A stretch of 64,000 nucleotides of DNA from Rostratula benghalensis. Taxonomy: Eukaryota > Chordata > Aves > Charadriiformes > Rostratulidae. Location of the stretch: the NCBI GenBank assembly GCA_013399305.1, contig VXAI01000197.1, forward strand, positions 609,900 to 673,899, read 5' to 3'. The first letter of the stretch is position 1. The number at the start of each line of letters is the position of its first letter. Of this stretch, positions 24,116 through 38,427 are shown one piece after another. A model generated the notes under the pieces. That model saw only the letters and a program-made list of their open reading frames with translations. It was not told where the DNA came from and searched no databases. The translations under genes and the position numbers were made by a program.

Positions 24116-27100
24116 CAGTAACAACAGCTCTGAATAATCAGTAACACACCAACTTCCTCAAACCACCTTGGCTGCTTTAGGCCACTTCTTTTATCTCGCT
24201 TTGTTATCTTTTATCTGAGAACGGGTACCCAGTTCAGAGAAAGGAAGTGTTGAAATAAAACTGCATGCCGTCTCTTTGTGCCTTCCAAATATGGCAGGTA
24301 CCAGAATAACTGTCAAGAAGGACAAATAACAGTCAAAAGGGCTCTCATTACTGATTTCACTACCATCACACTTCCATAAATGTGCACACACATCAATATG
24401 ATTTGCATTTATAATTGTGAATGTCATATACCTTTTCAAAACACTTTCCTCAAACCTTGTCGTACATTTTCAAATACATTCTCCCCATATTTAACAGAAT
24501 AAAAAGGAGTGCTGCAAGAAAACACCACAGGTGCAAGGGACAGCCAATGTGAAGGTCGAGGACTAAGGATTTGCTGATAAAAAACTATAATATTTTGCCT
24601 GGGAATGAAGGATTTAGACCAGAGCCAAAGTGTTGACTACTTCTGCTTTAATCATTAAAGCAAATCTTATTCCACCCACTGTCCTCCAGATCTGGCTGCA
24701 TTACTGGCATTTTCTTAGAACTTAGGATGAATATAAAAAGTCTCCAATTTATCGTGGTTTGTATGCAGAACTCCCATTGCTTTGCCTGAAAGGTTCTGTT
24801 CTTCAGTAGGGATTACATTTTTATTCTCAAGGCACACAAAAGATTATTTCAGTGTGATAGCATCAGAATAATTTTGGATCACTGTGCTCCTTTGCTCTCA
24901 TTCACAAATACCCCATCTCTTCCCCCCACACTTATGCTGGCAAAGCTTTAGACCTCAAAAACATGCTAAAACACATTGACATTGGGCGTTGGAATTACAG
25001 TGACATGGAAAAAACAGTCATATCTGTTTTGTGTGTGCACAGTAAGGCAGAAGCAACACCACCACAAGTGTTCACGTGATCAATGTATATTACCTTCCCC
25101 CTCACACAGCCACAGGTAGCTTTCCTATCCCTAATAATCCACCAGTTTCTACAGTTCACAACTTTCTGACATTCTGTCTGGGAGGCTGTCCACTTTCACG
25201 CTTGAATTTCATCCGGAGGGATCTGCTTTTTTATTTGATAAGTAGATTAAAAAAAGCCCACAACAGGATGAGAATGAAATTGCAATTCCTACTTAAGAAA
25301 TACTGATATCACCACCCCTTTTTTCTTTCACAACCTTATAGGCTGAAGTTGAAAGATGAAATTAATCTTGAAATGAGTCTGAAGGACTTTATTACGGAAG
25401 AAACTGTTCTTTCAGTTAAAATGTCTTCTATTCACAAAGCAGAGCTGAACAATAGAATCAACACCCTCAAGCGTATTTAGGTATCTAGCTCCATATCTTG
25501 GAGCATTTGGGACTTAGCTTTTTAAGTCTTTAAATTACTGACCTATAATAGGATCACTTTCAAAACATGTCAGGTTAAATTTCTATTCTTGGTACCCAGT
25601 TTATGATAAGAATTAAGGCAGGCCCCAAATTTTGTTCCCACACCTTAGAGGAAATGTCTTTCAGCATGTTCTCTCTTCCCAGAACTTTAGTAGTGACCTT
25701 TATCCATAAAAAAGTATGATCACAGTTTCTAAGCGTTCCCCATGGATGCAGTTTTTTTCTTTAGTGATCTAGATTTGCAGCTGTCTGATTGTGTAGCTCT
25801 GCAGAATACCATAGATCAGTTCCTCTGAATAAATCCCAGCTCCCCATTGAGAACTCTTACAGGCTGAGTTCGTTCCCTATTATCATGTCAGCATAGGCCA
25901 GTCTCTTTTCACAAGATACTGGATGCTTGCAATCATTTAGATTTAGCACACTAATATTTTAAGGTATTTCTGTAAATGCATCAGCCAGCAATTGCTTCCA
26001 TTCTGCATAGCTAGTGATCACATTTATCTATTCTCTCATGGCTTCTCCAGCAAGAACAATGGATGAAAACGAATTCTTTATCATGAATTTGTCAGGACTC
26101 CTCAATATTTTATATACTTTCTTAGTTACCAATATGGTTTTCAAGATCAGTGAAAGGATCAGCTCTTAGTGAGGGAGATCTGCTTTCCAGCTCACCTCTT
26201 AAATAGTCACACATTTTATGTAGAGCTATGCTAACAGCCATTGTAAGTAATTCAAAAGAGTGTTTCCCTCAGGACCATATTCATTGACATATTGCTCTTC
26301 AGTGGTCTCATATCTTACAAGAAGAGGCTGAAATATTATTGAACATTCCTGAAGTAAATGCAACTGAATTCTTTCACCATTTTCTGGGACTACATTCATT
26401 CTTCTGTGGTTGCTTCCACTGCCACAATGGATAGTTGAGCTTTTGGGGAAATTGATAAGGAAAGAGGTTTTTCTTTCATTTGGTTTCTGGGAGGTAATTA
26501 TGTTTGTCAATTCTCTATTCTTAAAAAAAAAAAAAAAAAAAAAGCTTGTAATGTGCACCTGAAATTTAAGAACGAGCAAGAAAGAGAAAGTAAACGGCTT
26601 GAGAGACTGAGAAAAGGAACTTTTTTTTGCTAGGTTGCTTCTCTAAAATTTCAATGCTGAGAAAATGTCACTTTTTGCTAGAAAGGTAGCAAATAAAAAT
26701 GCAAATACACATTCTCCAAATATTCCTCTGTCTCCCTCCCTACTACTATTTTCAGAGCCTTATTAGAAGACGACTTGTGTCACAGATTTAAGCTTGTGGG
26801 TCATTACTGTGATACAGGTCCCTTTCTGAAGGGTATCTGAAGGAGGTACGCCATGTGTTCCACAAGAGGGGTACAAAGCGTTTCTCCTGCGCATCTCACT
26901 GGCCAGACCAGAACTGTGGTTATAGTTCTATTTCCCTAGTGCTCATCCCCTTATAAAAGGCCATTGCTAAACTAGGATAGACGACTGTGTTCTAAGATGA
27001 ACTCACCAACATGAATTTACAAAGGACTCTGCCTAGGATGTAGAAGGGAAATCACATTTCTAAACACATTATGGCACCACAGACAACCCTATGGATCTGA

Positions 27101-30100
27101 AGAAGGGAATTGGAAGTAGACTATGGTAACTATAAGTTAGCAGTAAGAAACAATCAGCCTCCTTCAGAAATGTTTTAAACTAAATATGACAAATTAGGTA
27201 CAGGCAGCGCAGGAAGATGGCATACTTGCAGCCATTTATGACATTTTTTGCCTTTAATGGAAGCAAGCAGCTGCAGTGATGCTACCAGCACTCTGCTTTT
27301 ATTTTGAAAGAGAATAGCTATGCTTGATGCTGTTGGGTTTCAGTTTAGAGCAAATGAGTCATTGCTACAGCCAAAGATAAGAGCTGAACCGAGAGGACTT
27401 TCATATGAACTCTTTTTCACAGAATTCACTGAGTCCCTGACACGACAAAACATCAACCACATCCCCCCTGTCTTGATGGAAAATGACTTTAATCTTGAAT
27501 AATAACTTATATATTTTCCACTGAGAATAATTGAACCACCAACTGATAACAATTTTGTTAAGCTTTAAAGAGTGGCAAGAATTTATGTTCTGGCCTCCAT
27601 TTCTCTTACACTTCTTATACCACCGTTCTTGAGAAGTGTTCCCTGTTGGACACTGATCAGCCTGATAGACTGGTACCCGGACATGATTCCTTCAGGCTTC
27701 ACTTTTACGCTTGGGTAGGCTGCACATGCACACAAAACCCCTCAAAGACCAGGCAGCTTTTGCCACTGGTATCTCCTCACACTCCTGTTACTCTGTGCCA
27801 AAGGGCCTGCAACCTCTTCACTTCCTCTAGGATTCAGTATTGACTGGAGAACCTGACTCAGTGTCTAGAAGTTTAACGTAGGTACCTACTTTTCTGGTTG
27901 TATTATTCAGAGTTCATGAGTTTTTTGAAGCTAGAGTATAGATCAGTATAGATCACAGATTTCAATCACAGTGCTGTTCAGTGGACAGCAAGAAATTTAC
28001 TTGCATGTCTCCCTTTGATTATCTTCTTCGCTGTTGAAAAGGTTTTCATATTTGACCTAACTTAGTTCTGGAGAAAGTTCTGATTGAAAGGAGACACAGC
28101 GAATGGTTTGATCACATCCTTTGCTGAATTATACAAACATACAAATGCCTGCTTTCACAAGGGATGAGAAGGGTGTTGCAAAACTAACCCAATGCAAGGC
28201 ACCTGGAAGATTTTGGAAACCTGCAACCCGTCTGCTCTCAAGCAGTCATTTTAGGTACCAAGAATTGAATATGGTACTTGCTCACTCATTATTCCTCTCC
28301 AGGACCACAAATGAAGACAAACTTCTACCTGTTCTTATGGCAGCTTTTCCCCCTCAAATCCAGAAGGCTTACTTTAACAAAAAATAGAAACACTGATTTT
28401 ATTTTACTAGCTTTTTTCTCTTGCAGGTTAGGCCAGGGAAGATAGACTGGCCATCTCATCATTGTATTCCCACCTCCTCCGAGTCTCACCTATCCTGGTG
28501 CATTCCCTGTTTACCACATTTCTCCCTACTTGGCCCATAGGAAAGAGCAGTCACAGAGGAGTTCTTGGGACCCATCATTGCAGAGCACTTTATGGGAGGC
28601 ACTGAAGGCCTCCCATAGTAGGGAGCCTTGTTTGTATGGTCCTTCTTCTCTGAGTGGTAGCAATAAGCCAGGGCTGAGCACAGGCTGAAAGAGAGGAACA
28701 GAATTCCTCCGGCTATCCTGCAGTTGCCTCTGCCCTGCTTTTTGACTTTCCTCTTATATCCTGGGGTTTTAAAAGTCTCAGGGAAACTAGTGGAGGGAAC
28801 AGAAAAATCCCTTTCCCCAGGTGAAGCTCTGCATACCCCAAGTTAATAAATTCAGTCAGAAACCATAAGTCTTCCCAGCAAAATTCCCAAATTTTTACAG
28901 GACTTGCACAGTGTGTGTTTCAACATAACATTACTATATACTCCCCCTGTGCAGCTCTTGATATCAGTTGCAGCAAAAATGGGCTCAACAATCCAGAAAA
29001 AAACACTTGCAGATATTTGTGAATGTAGAATTCACCTACAGGCATAAAGCTATCCTAAGCAATTGAAAGGATAATGTAATTCAGAAAATGGACTTGCAGT
29101 ACCATCATTGACCTTTTTGGGAAAGGATGGCCATTTTTTAATTCTGCTAATTATTTCTCAGACCCTGGCTTGTGGGTACACCACTCTGTCTCTAACTTAG
29201 TCATTCCACAGTTTCTTTATTTAGAGATACAGAATCTTTTCTCTTTTTGCCATTGCATATTAAAATTTAGAGCTTGACCAACTGTTGGCCTGGAGGTCTC
29301 ACTCAGCATAATTTAGACTTTGTTTATCATTGCAGGGGAGTGGAGAAGAGAGAAGGTCTGTGTGGATGATAAAGTTTGTCACTTTTCAAAGACTGATGCT
29401 GTTGTGTCTCATGTAAGAGATATTAAACATGACTTAGTCAGTGAAACTACACAAACGCTGTACCAGACAGTTTGTCCATCCTTTAAATTCCAACTTATTT
29501 CACTACATGAATATTTCACTACATTCACAAATAAGAAACCCTCAGATATGGTCAGCCAATAATGAGGAATCACCTGTGCTAACAAATGATACTTTACCAA
29601 CTAATTTAAGGAAAAGGATAGAATGAGGTTTGTTACAGAAATGAACCAATAAGGAGATAAACCTGACTGACATCCACTGCTCTCAAGAAAAATCAAGAGG
29701 ATCTGTGAATGTTAACTAGCAAAATCATTTCAGAGTAGTCAGATGGAAGAGGTGGCTCACGGTCAGGGAGGTTCCCTGTCAGTTCAATGTCAGCTCCATG
29801 GGTGCTGTGGACCCACAGCTTTTTTCTTCTTTGCCATTTATGAAAAATAAGTAGACTGCATGGTCCTCCAAGCATGATTTACATCTGCCATAGCAATAAA
29901 TAAATACCTTCCTGCTCACTCTTCTTCACTTCAGCTATAGTGATACCCTTTGTACCATGGAGCTCAGGCTGCTTCAAGTCCTTAGACAACTGTGTGCTGG
30001 CATTTCAGCTACTGACCAAAGGCTGAGCACCTCTTAGCTTTACCCCTGCAGCAAGTGATCCCTCGGGCAGCAAACTTCCTCTGCTTCATCAAAGTACTTC

Positions 30101-33100
30101 TGCCAGTGACCAGGCCTTGCAGGACAAAGCTTGAAGCTATCACGATCAGCATAGCTTTAGTAGATACAAATTCACGCATTTAGGCTTTTTTTTTTAGTAA
30201 TTTTCTTCCTTTATTTTATTTTATGGTAGCTTGTATTTTTATAAGCCTCCATAACTTTTACCTTCAGGAATAGTTTTTGTCTCTGCTCTTTCAATATGTT
30301 TTCCTATTAAAGCTACTCATGATTACCTCACTGCAAAACTTGCAATTATGCAGCACATTACAGCCTTGCTTTGAGCCTTTTCACTAAAGGACTTCAAGAA
30401 CTAGAGTGGTTCCCAAGAAAATTCAAGTGAGCAACAATCTTAACATGTTTTGTTTTCAAGGCATGTGAGTAGATGAATCAAAAAGGAAGCTCTGAAAACT
30501 TTCCCAATGGAAAAAAATCAACCCCTCAGTCCCTTCTACATACCTAAAGGCTAATTACTGCAACTGTGGTATTACAGCATTTTCAAAATAATTTCTTTCT
30601 GACACACACTCTGATGACGTACAATAAAAGCTTTTAAAAATATCTCCCTTCACCTTTCATATTCATTCACATAGAAAACCCAGCTTCTTGAATTCCTAAA
30701 TGTTAATTCGCAGCTCTTCATTCATTATATTTATAATAATTTTTTCACATTAGTAGCTGTTATGCAATTTGCAGTAGCTTAAATGCCAACTTCACTCACC
30801 TGTTCACTCATACATAATTGCTGAGATATCTTGAATATTTTATAAATGTGTAGAAAAGATAAAAGCTTGCTCAGACTATTTAAAGTGTATAGACAGACTT
30901 AAATAACCATGAAGTTCTTAAGTTATAAGGGAAAGCAGGCTGATTTTGCAAATGGAAACAAATAAATTAATTGGTTTTTATATCAGTTATCTTCAAAGCC
31001 TGTACTGATTACAATTAATTTCAAATTTGCCCTAGGTGCATTAGACAGGCAGTTCAAGCCTATTCAGAAAACAAAAAAAGCAGTAAACATAAAGTATAGT
31101 ATACATGTCCCTGCACTTAGGGTTTCCTTAATGTATTTTTAATCATTGCTGTTATAAATGGAAGGACTTGTTAATCTGAGTCCCTTTTCAACTGATTTAG
31201 GGAGGTGTGTATACACTACCAGTTAGGTGATTTCATAGCAGTAGGATTCAATAGCTTAAAGATATATATAGTTTGTGAGCAGTTAAGTATCCATTATTCG
31301 GAAAGGGCTTTGATGACCTGAGGGTAAAATGTTCACTAATCTTGTAATTAGAAATCATTTAAATTAGAGTATTATACCGAGGTCCATTCATAGCTGGATC
31401 CCTGTTACTGTAGTCACTAGGTAAGTAAACAAGGTGAAAAATGCCTAAGTGAGTCTCTGAGTAGGAATTAGATTTGTGCCATCCACGTATACCGCAGAAA
31501 GAAAAATTTAAAAAACATAACATGCAGGGAGGAGAAAAACGTAAACCAAACAACAGTGTGTCTTCTATTTCCCTTCCTTAAACTTGCCAGGTTTTAGGAA
31601 CTGTGTGGGTTCTTTTGTACCTTGCACATTTTTTACCTGTCTCTTCTTCCTCTCCAGATTACTTTTATACTTCACATAAATCAAAGTGTAGATATAAAAC
31701 AGTACTTTTAGGGACTTAGAGGTAGACACATGGTCTGTAGACTTGAAGCTGGAATAATGAAAATGTCAGGCTCCCTGACTGCCACTTTATGACCAAGGCC
31801 AGTCAGCTTATACCAAGTCTGAATGGTCTGAGGCCAACAGTAACCTAAGTTTCTACCAGGACACCTGCAAAGTGCTCACGTTCCTTTTTTTGGCAGAACT
31901 GCCAGCTTTTGGAGTAGTGATTCTACAATACACATGCTCTACCAGGACCTACAACTTTCAGCATAATAGCAGGGCCTGATAAGTTGCTATTCTTAATAAT
32001 CATTTCCCCTGATCGAGGGGGAAGGAGACTGAAGTAAAAGCAGAGTAACAGAGCAAGATTGTTTGTACAGATAGTTAACAAAGCAACAGTTAAAGACAAG
32101 GGCCTCTCTTTCCTAAACTTTCTTCACAGTAACTGTTCTGCTACTGTTCTGCATAACCAAACCTCTTCATATGGGTGATGGCTGCAACACAGAAGACCGT
32201 TGCAGAGTGATTATCTATACCCATAGACAGTTCTGCCATTCCAGGAAACATTTATTTGAAAGTGAATACAATTGAAACACACATTTCTGTGTTAATTTCT
32301 CTGCATTTCTTAAGTGCTGTACTCCCCTGACGGACAGAGCACTCCCCCTTTCTGTTCCCACTCACAAATAAAGGCAGAATCTGACTCTTTTTCTTGCACC
32401 TCAAACTGTGTGCTCCTTAGGACGAAGTGTTCTTTGAAGACTTTAGAGCAGATAACTTACAGGTGGTTCTGACAGCTCTGTTGGTATCACTTTGCCAAGA
32501 TAGACACCACTTTGTGGAAGCATTGTAAAACATGCAAAGGCATCCACTCAAAACCAGTAACACAACATGGTCTGGAAAAAGCTGTGCAGGAGAGTTTCTT
32601 AGGCTGCAGCATCAACGGAGGCTCAAGGATGCCCATGGCCTTGGACTTCCACTGGTCCTTCCTTTCCAGTTGACCTCTCTCCCATTATTTTTCCCCCACT
32701 GCTTTAGACTCCACGCCTCCTGATCCATTTACCTTTTCGTAGCTAATTCCTCCAGTCTTGTCCTTTGGCTCAACAGCAAACATCCTTTTCCTTGAGTACA
32801 CCCTGAAGTCTTTTCCTCCCTAATTAAGAGGTTTCTAAATTGGGATGAAGGAGGCATGTGGAAGCCAGAATATTGTAAGCTACATAGGGAAAGAAGTATG
32901 AAAACTAATTTAAACATACATAAATAATATACTGCAGCTACAATATTTCATCAATTCTATGTTCATTATATACCACTAAAAATAAAATTAAAATTCATTG
33001 ATCCATGACCAAGGAACCAAATAGGAGATATTTCCATCCTTTCTGTTTACAAGCATTGATACCCTGACATTGGGATGTTGCCCTCTTTCCTTTTCCTTGC

Positions 33101-34484
33101 AATGCCAGCTGCCCATAGTCCCAATTGGTCATGGGCAATATTCTCATCCCAAATTCCACATTTTGAGCAAAGCAAGGAACAAGAACTTGACTGCAGTTCC
33201 TTAACAAAAGCAAAGCAGAAATATAAAAGGTATTGGCTCTTTTGATGAGAGATGGGACTGCGGTGGAATGTAGGCCAATTAAATAGACATGCCAATTTGT
33301 ACTAATTTCTTCTCCAAGTGTTTTATCTGGTTCTTCAACCTTGGAAGCATACTGGGGCTGGATGGTCTTAATGTGCACTACAGCTGTTTCCTGCAGTTAG
33401 TTAACACAGTCCTGGCAGCATTGTCATTTCAATTTTTCATGCTTTCTCATGCTCCCCAGTTTGCTTAGGCATTTAAGCACTACTCTCCCTTCCTTTAAAA
33501 TTAGTTTTAGAGCCAAAAGTAGTAAGTTATTTTATACCTTTATTTGCTATATTACAATTTGTTTGGGGTTTGGTGGTTTTTCTATGAAAAAGGCTTATTT
33601 TGGCATGTCAAACTGAAAACATTTTAATGGAATGAGGAATGAAAAATTGCCTGTAAAGGACATGACTACCATGCAGACAGCTGAAGAATTAAAGTTCAGA
33701 TTGTTAAAAATATATTCTGACAGACATTTTCTGGCTGTAAATAGTAATTTGATTTAATAACAAAACTCTGTGGGGACTTAAAATTGTTGATGGAAAGCAG
33801 GCAAGGGAGGCTGGTGTGACCTGCTTTGCCTTCCAGGCTCCTTAGCTCTCAGGATGGAGAACGATTTATGTCACCAGGTTCACTAGTAAGGGAGAAGTCA
33901 AAACTGCTGACCACCTGCCTGATTTCGTGGACTCTTTCTCTGTCCAACAGTCCATTTCCTGACCACATTATTTTTCTAAAGTGCCATTTTACAATAGTTC
34001 TCCTAAGGAAAAATTCTAAAAACTTTCCATTCCATGGAATATTTCACATTTCCAAACTGTTGATACAAAACAAAATAGTAAATAAGTTGAAAATTGAAAA
34101 GCTTCCCTGTGCATCTAGTCACACGCAGTTTGTCAGACCAGTAATGTAATCAAATGGTGGTCCTACCACTGAACACTAAAGACACATTATTTCCTGTACA
34201 CTGTTTCTGCTACCTTGGGTGATTAAATCGAGCTGTGCTACAGCTAGTAAGAATGTGGGCATTGGCTTTTAACAGAGCAGGGACTTCACCTCTTTGTGTA
34301 GCTAAAACACAAGCTTCATAGCATAGCTCCAGCCACAAACAGGCCACGAAAGAGACCATCCATGTAAGGCTTGCAGTTGATTCCCGTGCTCAGTAATTCT
34401 TCTAATGGTTTCAGTAGATGTTGAGGATTTCACAAGAAAGTGGAGAAAAACGGTTAAATGTCTGAAAAGATTTACATGGGAAAT
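24116..34484. other. Long unique non-coding stretch
   Basis: About 10 kb with no supported gene or clear transposon. It contains one long poly(A) run, a small direct repeat AGTATAGATC x2 at about 27936-27955, and two moderately long open frames on the minus strand (26226-26579 and 32995-33378) that I could not assign to any protein. Confidence 0.55.
26523..26543. repeat. Poly(A) run, 21 bases
   Basis: Uninterrupted A21. No AATAAA lies just upstream and no recognised retrocopy or flanking direct repeat is visible, so its origin is open. Confidence 0.95.
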
Positions 34485-34825
34485 GAACGAAGCTCAAAAT
34501 GCATACAGCTTATCTAAGCAGTGACTCAGAGGGATCTGATTGCCATCCACAAATATTTCAGAGAGGTTAAACACATGGGTGGGGAGTAACTACTCAGGAT
34601 AACAAGGGAAAGGAAGCAACATGATTGCAGACAATTTGGGTTGAACTGCAGGCATGTCTTCTCAATAGCGTGACTGGTTAGACTGTGGAACAATTTGCAA
34701 GTGAGACGGTGGTGGTCTCAGCATTTGAGCCATTTACTGCCAGATGGGAAAACACCTGGTGATGAATAATCCTATTGTAGAAGTAGATGGACTTTTTCTA
34801 TTCTGCTTTCAAGATTCTGGGATCT
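34485..34825 (+). mobile_element. Ancient CR1 LINE 3' fragment
   Basis: A diverged but recognisable 3' part of CR1 on the + strand. The block 'CAGAGGGATCTGATTGCCATCC' followed by 'CACAAATATTTCAGAGAGG' corresponds to the RGDLIA(L/I)..Y region of ORF2. Further on come 'GACTGTGGAACAATTTGCAAG', 'GGTGGTGGTCTCAGCATTTG' and a final 'AAGATTCTGGGATCTC' at the tail position. Many substitutions and broken frames suggest an older CR1 subfamily than the copies near 57 kb. Confidence 0.68.
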
Positions 34826-37739
34826 CAGCATGGAAAAAGTAGAAGCTGATGAAAGAGGTAGAGGCAGATACAGTTTTACTGCTGTTTGCTACTTTAAGCA
34901 AGTATTATCTCTAAGTAACCAGAAATATTTTCTTTCACAGATGTCATATAAAACATATTTATCTCGTAAGTGTTAAGCAGTCAGCTCAAGGCTAAAGAGA
35001 GCATACCATTAGCGAACTGGGTTTATATGGCTTGGAGAGAAGGATGCATCTAGATGAAACAGCAGCATCACGTAGGCCAAGGCTGAGCCCATTCCTTAAA
35101 TCAGTAATGACTTTGGGGACCAAGGGTGGCATGAACAGCATCACAGGAATGAATGAGCGAGTTTGAAGCACAATGTGAACTTTATTAAGTAGAGGAAAGG
35201 ATACGATAAAATTTGTACTACCTATAGACAGAAAGGAAAATACTAACCCAGCCTCAGCAACTGAAAAATGTCTGTTTGAAAACATATTTTAAATACTGGA
35301 TTTAAATCCCTTGAAGAGTGTTTTCTAGGGGATGTGGTAATGCACAGCACAGTAATGGAAGTCCTACTTAGACAGAGGCATGATTCCCAACTCAGACAAG
35401 CTATGTGTCTTGATATATTTATATTACCTAAAAGCTGGCCTGTGTAATGCAACCAGAAAGAAAAATCACAATTGCACCCAGGGCTTCAACTTTGTGACCC
35501 AACATGCACCATGTGCTCTTTAATTACCCAATTACCTTTTCCAAGCCCCTTACCGAGCCAATTATGAGTAGAACATAGTAAATATCCACAAAGTAGATAG
35601 GCCATGATAGTAGACAGGAGGCCTAGATAGTAAAAAAAATGTAAATTTTATTCATGCACTGACATTTCTGTCCAAGAGTTTGGTGTCCTTAGTCATCAAA
35701 GGCTTTCATAAACACCTACTTCTCATCTTGGGAAATGTTTGGAAGACAAAATGTACTTACAGCTTATCACTTATCTAAATGAGAGAAAATCAGGGCAGAA
35801 ACTATCATGTCATATAATTAATGTTAATTGCAATTCATACCGTTGGACAAGTGCTTAAGTGCTTAATATTAAACAACTGCCAATAGAACAGGTTTCCTGG
35901 GATAAATGATCTCCCAGGATGAGGACAGAGAAAATGATGTGCTTTGTCCCAGCCTTTTTGCCTCAGCACTCCTGGAGTACAGAGCAACACAAAAGAGGTG
36001 ATGAAACATAATGAGGACAGAGGTTCTAAAACTAAGCATTGAGCATCTCTCCAACATGCAAAACCACAGTGACTGAGGGACCAGGGAGAAACTGAGGGAC
36101 TAGGGAGAGACAGAGGAGCAGAAGTGAGATGGAGGTGAAGTAGAGCACAATGAGCCTTCAGCTGATTGTCCAAAGAGGACATTTCATCACTGTTGATGAA
36201 ATGACATGTGGGCAGATGGTGGTAAGAAAAAAGTTCAAAGCTAGAAACCAGCGTAAAGAGATGGTTATGGTAATTAAACTGAGAGGATAAAGTATGGGAC
36301 AAAGAATTTAAAGGTAAACTCAGAAAGATTGCAACAATATTGGCCCAGATTCATGTCTTCCATCAACATAAAGGGACCTTCACATTTCACAGAATGGGTT
36401 AAAAAAGAAAAAGGTCTTTATATTTTGCACACCACACTGTTTTCCCCCAGTGTAGCCTTAAAAGTGAACTTCTGAGTACTGCATCCATCAGCCCCCTGCA
36501 TGAAACTGGCTCCTGATGCAGACAAACTCTTCTTAAGAAACAATTTGTATTCTCAGAACTGATGTAGAATATTCTCCATACCTTACTCCTTGCCTTGCCC
36601 CTGGCTCAGGCTCTCCCTGTTATACCTCCTCAGCAGCAGCCCCAGCACATTACTGCCGCATCAGGCAGCACTCACCCTGTGAGGATCAGACTGTCTGAGG
36701 GCAAATCAGTCAGGTCAGGTTGCCCAACAGGCTTGGTGTTCTAAAGGGCCATGCTACACCTCTGCCTGGAGCATGATTTAGATATAAGGCATTTGATATT
36801 TTGAGATTTCAAAAGATCAGGCCTAGTGATGTTGTAGAAAAGTGGGGAGAGAAAAGCTGTCATTTGCCAGAGGCAAACACAAAACAGCAGAGGAAAAAAG
36901 ACAAGCATCAAAATTGTATCAAACTTTATATTGGCTAAAATCTTCACTTACCTCAGTGACTCCAGGCTGCATTTGGCCCACCGGATAGATAACGGTCTAC
37001 ATTTGTATTTCAGCTCTTGCATTTCTACCATATACTCGGATAAAAGGAGTCTGTATAATTTCCCACCCACTCCTCCTGAGAGAAAAGTGTTTTATTATCA
37101 CCGGGGGAAAATGCATTGGGATCTGTTCTGTACCTCTCACCAACAGAAGCCAAAGATGATGGCAACCCTCTGAGATTTCGTACTTTGCAATCATCCAAAT
37201 GTGAAAAGGGCTGGAAGCCCTCAGCCATGAAAAAAGAGAAACCTATTTGTCTCATGCCTTTGTTGCACTCAGCTTTTCATTTTAGGCCTCCTTTAATCCA
37301 GTATAGCAGCCTATAAAATATATCTCCATTCTTCCATCTCTCTTAAGGGGAGTCTCTTGATGATTTTTTGTTCTTTATTTCTGCTCAATCAGATTGTATC
37401 ATATTCTTGCTTTTCAAATTTTCTCTCCTCCTTAGGCTTTCAAGCTCATTTCTCTTTTACGGTATCTATGCCCATCAATCCTTTTTCTTCCACCTACCCC
37501 ATGTCTCATATTATTTCTTTGAAACAAAGATAGAACTCAAGTCTTTTCAAGACTTCAGGTCTATAAAACTCTGTACAAATTCACTCCCTGATCCTAGGTG
37601 CCTTTTGTGTTATCAATTCAGTTTGTAAAAGATGTAAAAGTCTATAAAAATTAGTTTTAATGGTAAATATTAGTGTATTTTTGTAGAAGGTCTACAGCGA
37701 TGCAAAATCTGAATGGCAAGAAACTTGAGAATAATTATA
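34826..37739. other. Unique non-coding sequence
   Basis: No supported gene. The longest open frame outside CR1 in the window lies here on the minus strand (35835-36302, 155 codons). It is rich in Ser, Leu and His, has no recognisable domain and is about the length expected by chance. Confidence 0.5.
36072..36109. repeat. 19-bp tandem duplication
   Basis: ACTGAGGGACCAGGGAGAA at 36072-36090 is followed at once by ACTGAGGGACTAGGGAGAG (36091-36109), with two mismatches. It is a purine-rich replication-slippage type repeat. Confidence 0.9.
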
Positions 37740-38427
37740 GGATTATCTTTGAAAGCAGCCCTGAGGAGAAAGATTGGGGGATACTGGTAGATGAAAAATT
37801 GGATCTCAGATAGCAATGTGTGATTGCAGCCCAGAAAGCCAATCATACCCTTGGTTGCATCAAAAGAAGCATGGCCAGGAGATCAAGGGAGGTGATTCTG
37901 CCCCTTTACTCCACTCTGATGAGACCCACCTGGAGCACTGTGTCCAGCTCCAGAGCCCTCATCAAAGGAAAGACATGGTCCTGATGATGGGTGCAGCAGT
38001 AGGCCATGAAGATGATCAGAAGGCTGGAGCAACTCTCCTATGAAGAAAAGCTTAGAGAGTTGGGGTTGTTCAGCCTGGAGAAGAGAAGGCGCCAGGGAGA
38101 CCTTGTTGTGGCCTTTCAGTATATAAAGGAGCTCATAAGAGAGACAGACTTTTTACCTTAGTGACAGGACAAGGGGCAAAGGTTTTAAAATGAAAGAGTG
38201 TAAGTTTAGATTGGAGATAAGGAAGAAATTTTTTATAATGAAGGTGGTAAGACAATGGAACAGGTTGCCCAGGGAAGTTGTGGACACCCCATCTCTGGAA
38301 GTGTTCAAGACCAGGTTGGGTGGCTTTGGGCAACCTGATCTAGCGAAAATGTCTCTGCTCATGGCAGGGAGATTGGACTAGATGATCTTTAAATGTCCCT
38401 TCCAACCCAAACTATTCTGTGATTCTT
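37740..38427 (+). mobile_element. CR1 LINE, 5'-truncated, ~0.7 kb
   Basis: The 3' part of CR1 on the + strand, covering the end of ORF2 and the 3' UTR. Recognisable blocks in order are 'GAAAGCAGCCCTGAGGAGAA', 'GATTGGGGGATACTGGTAG', 'GCAGCCCAGAAAGCCAA', 'TGCATCAAAAGAAGCATGGC', 'GAGCACTGTGTCCAGCTCC', 'CAGCCTGGAGAAGAGAAGG', 'CAGGTTGCCCAGGGAAG', and 'TTCCAACCCAAACTATTC' ending in TGTGATTCTT. The peptide [20 protein letters not shown] is still readable near 38250-38320. Frameshifts elsewhere make it non-functional. The 5' edge is approximate. Confidence 0.94.

Noticed and set aside
28396..28800. Acceptor-like 'TTTTCTCTTGCAG' followed by a GC-richer segment as a host exon
   Set aside because: Stops interrupt all frames within a short distance and no donor site pairs with it convincingly.
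35835..36302. 155-codon minus-strand open frame, the longest outside CR1
   Set aside because: It is Ser/Leu/His-rich with no domain. In 128 kb of both strands with thousands of possible starts, one frame of this length is expected by chance, and part of it lies over a purine-rich tandem duplication.
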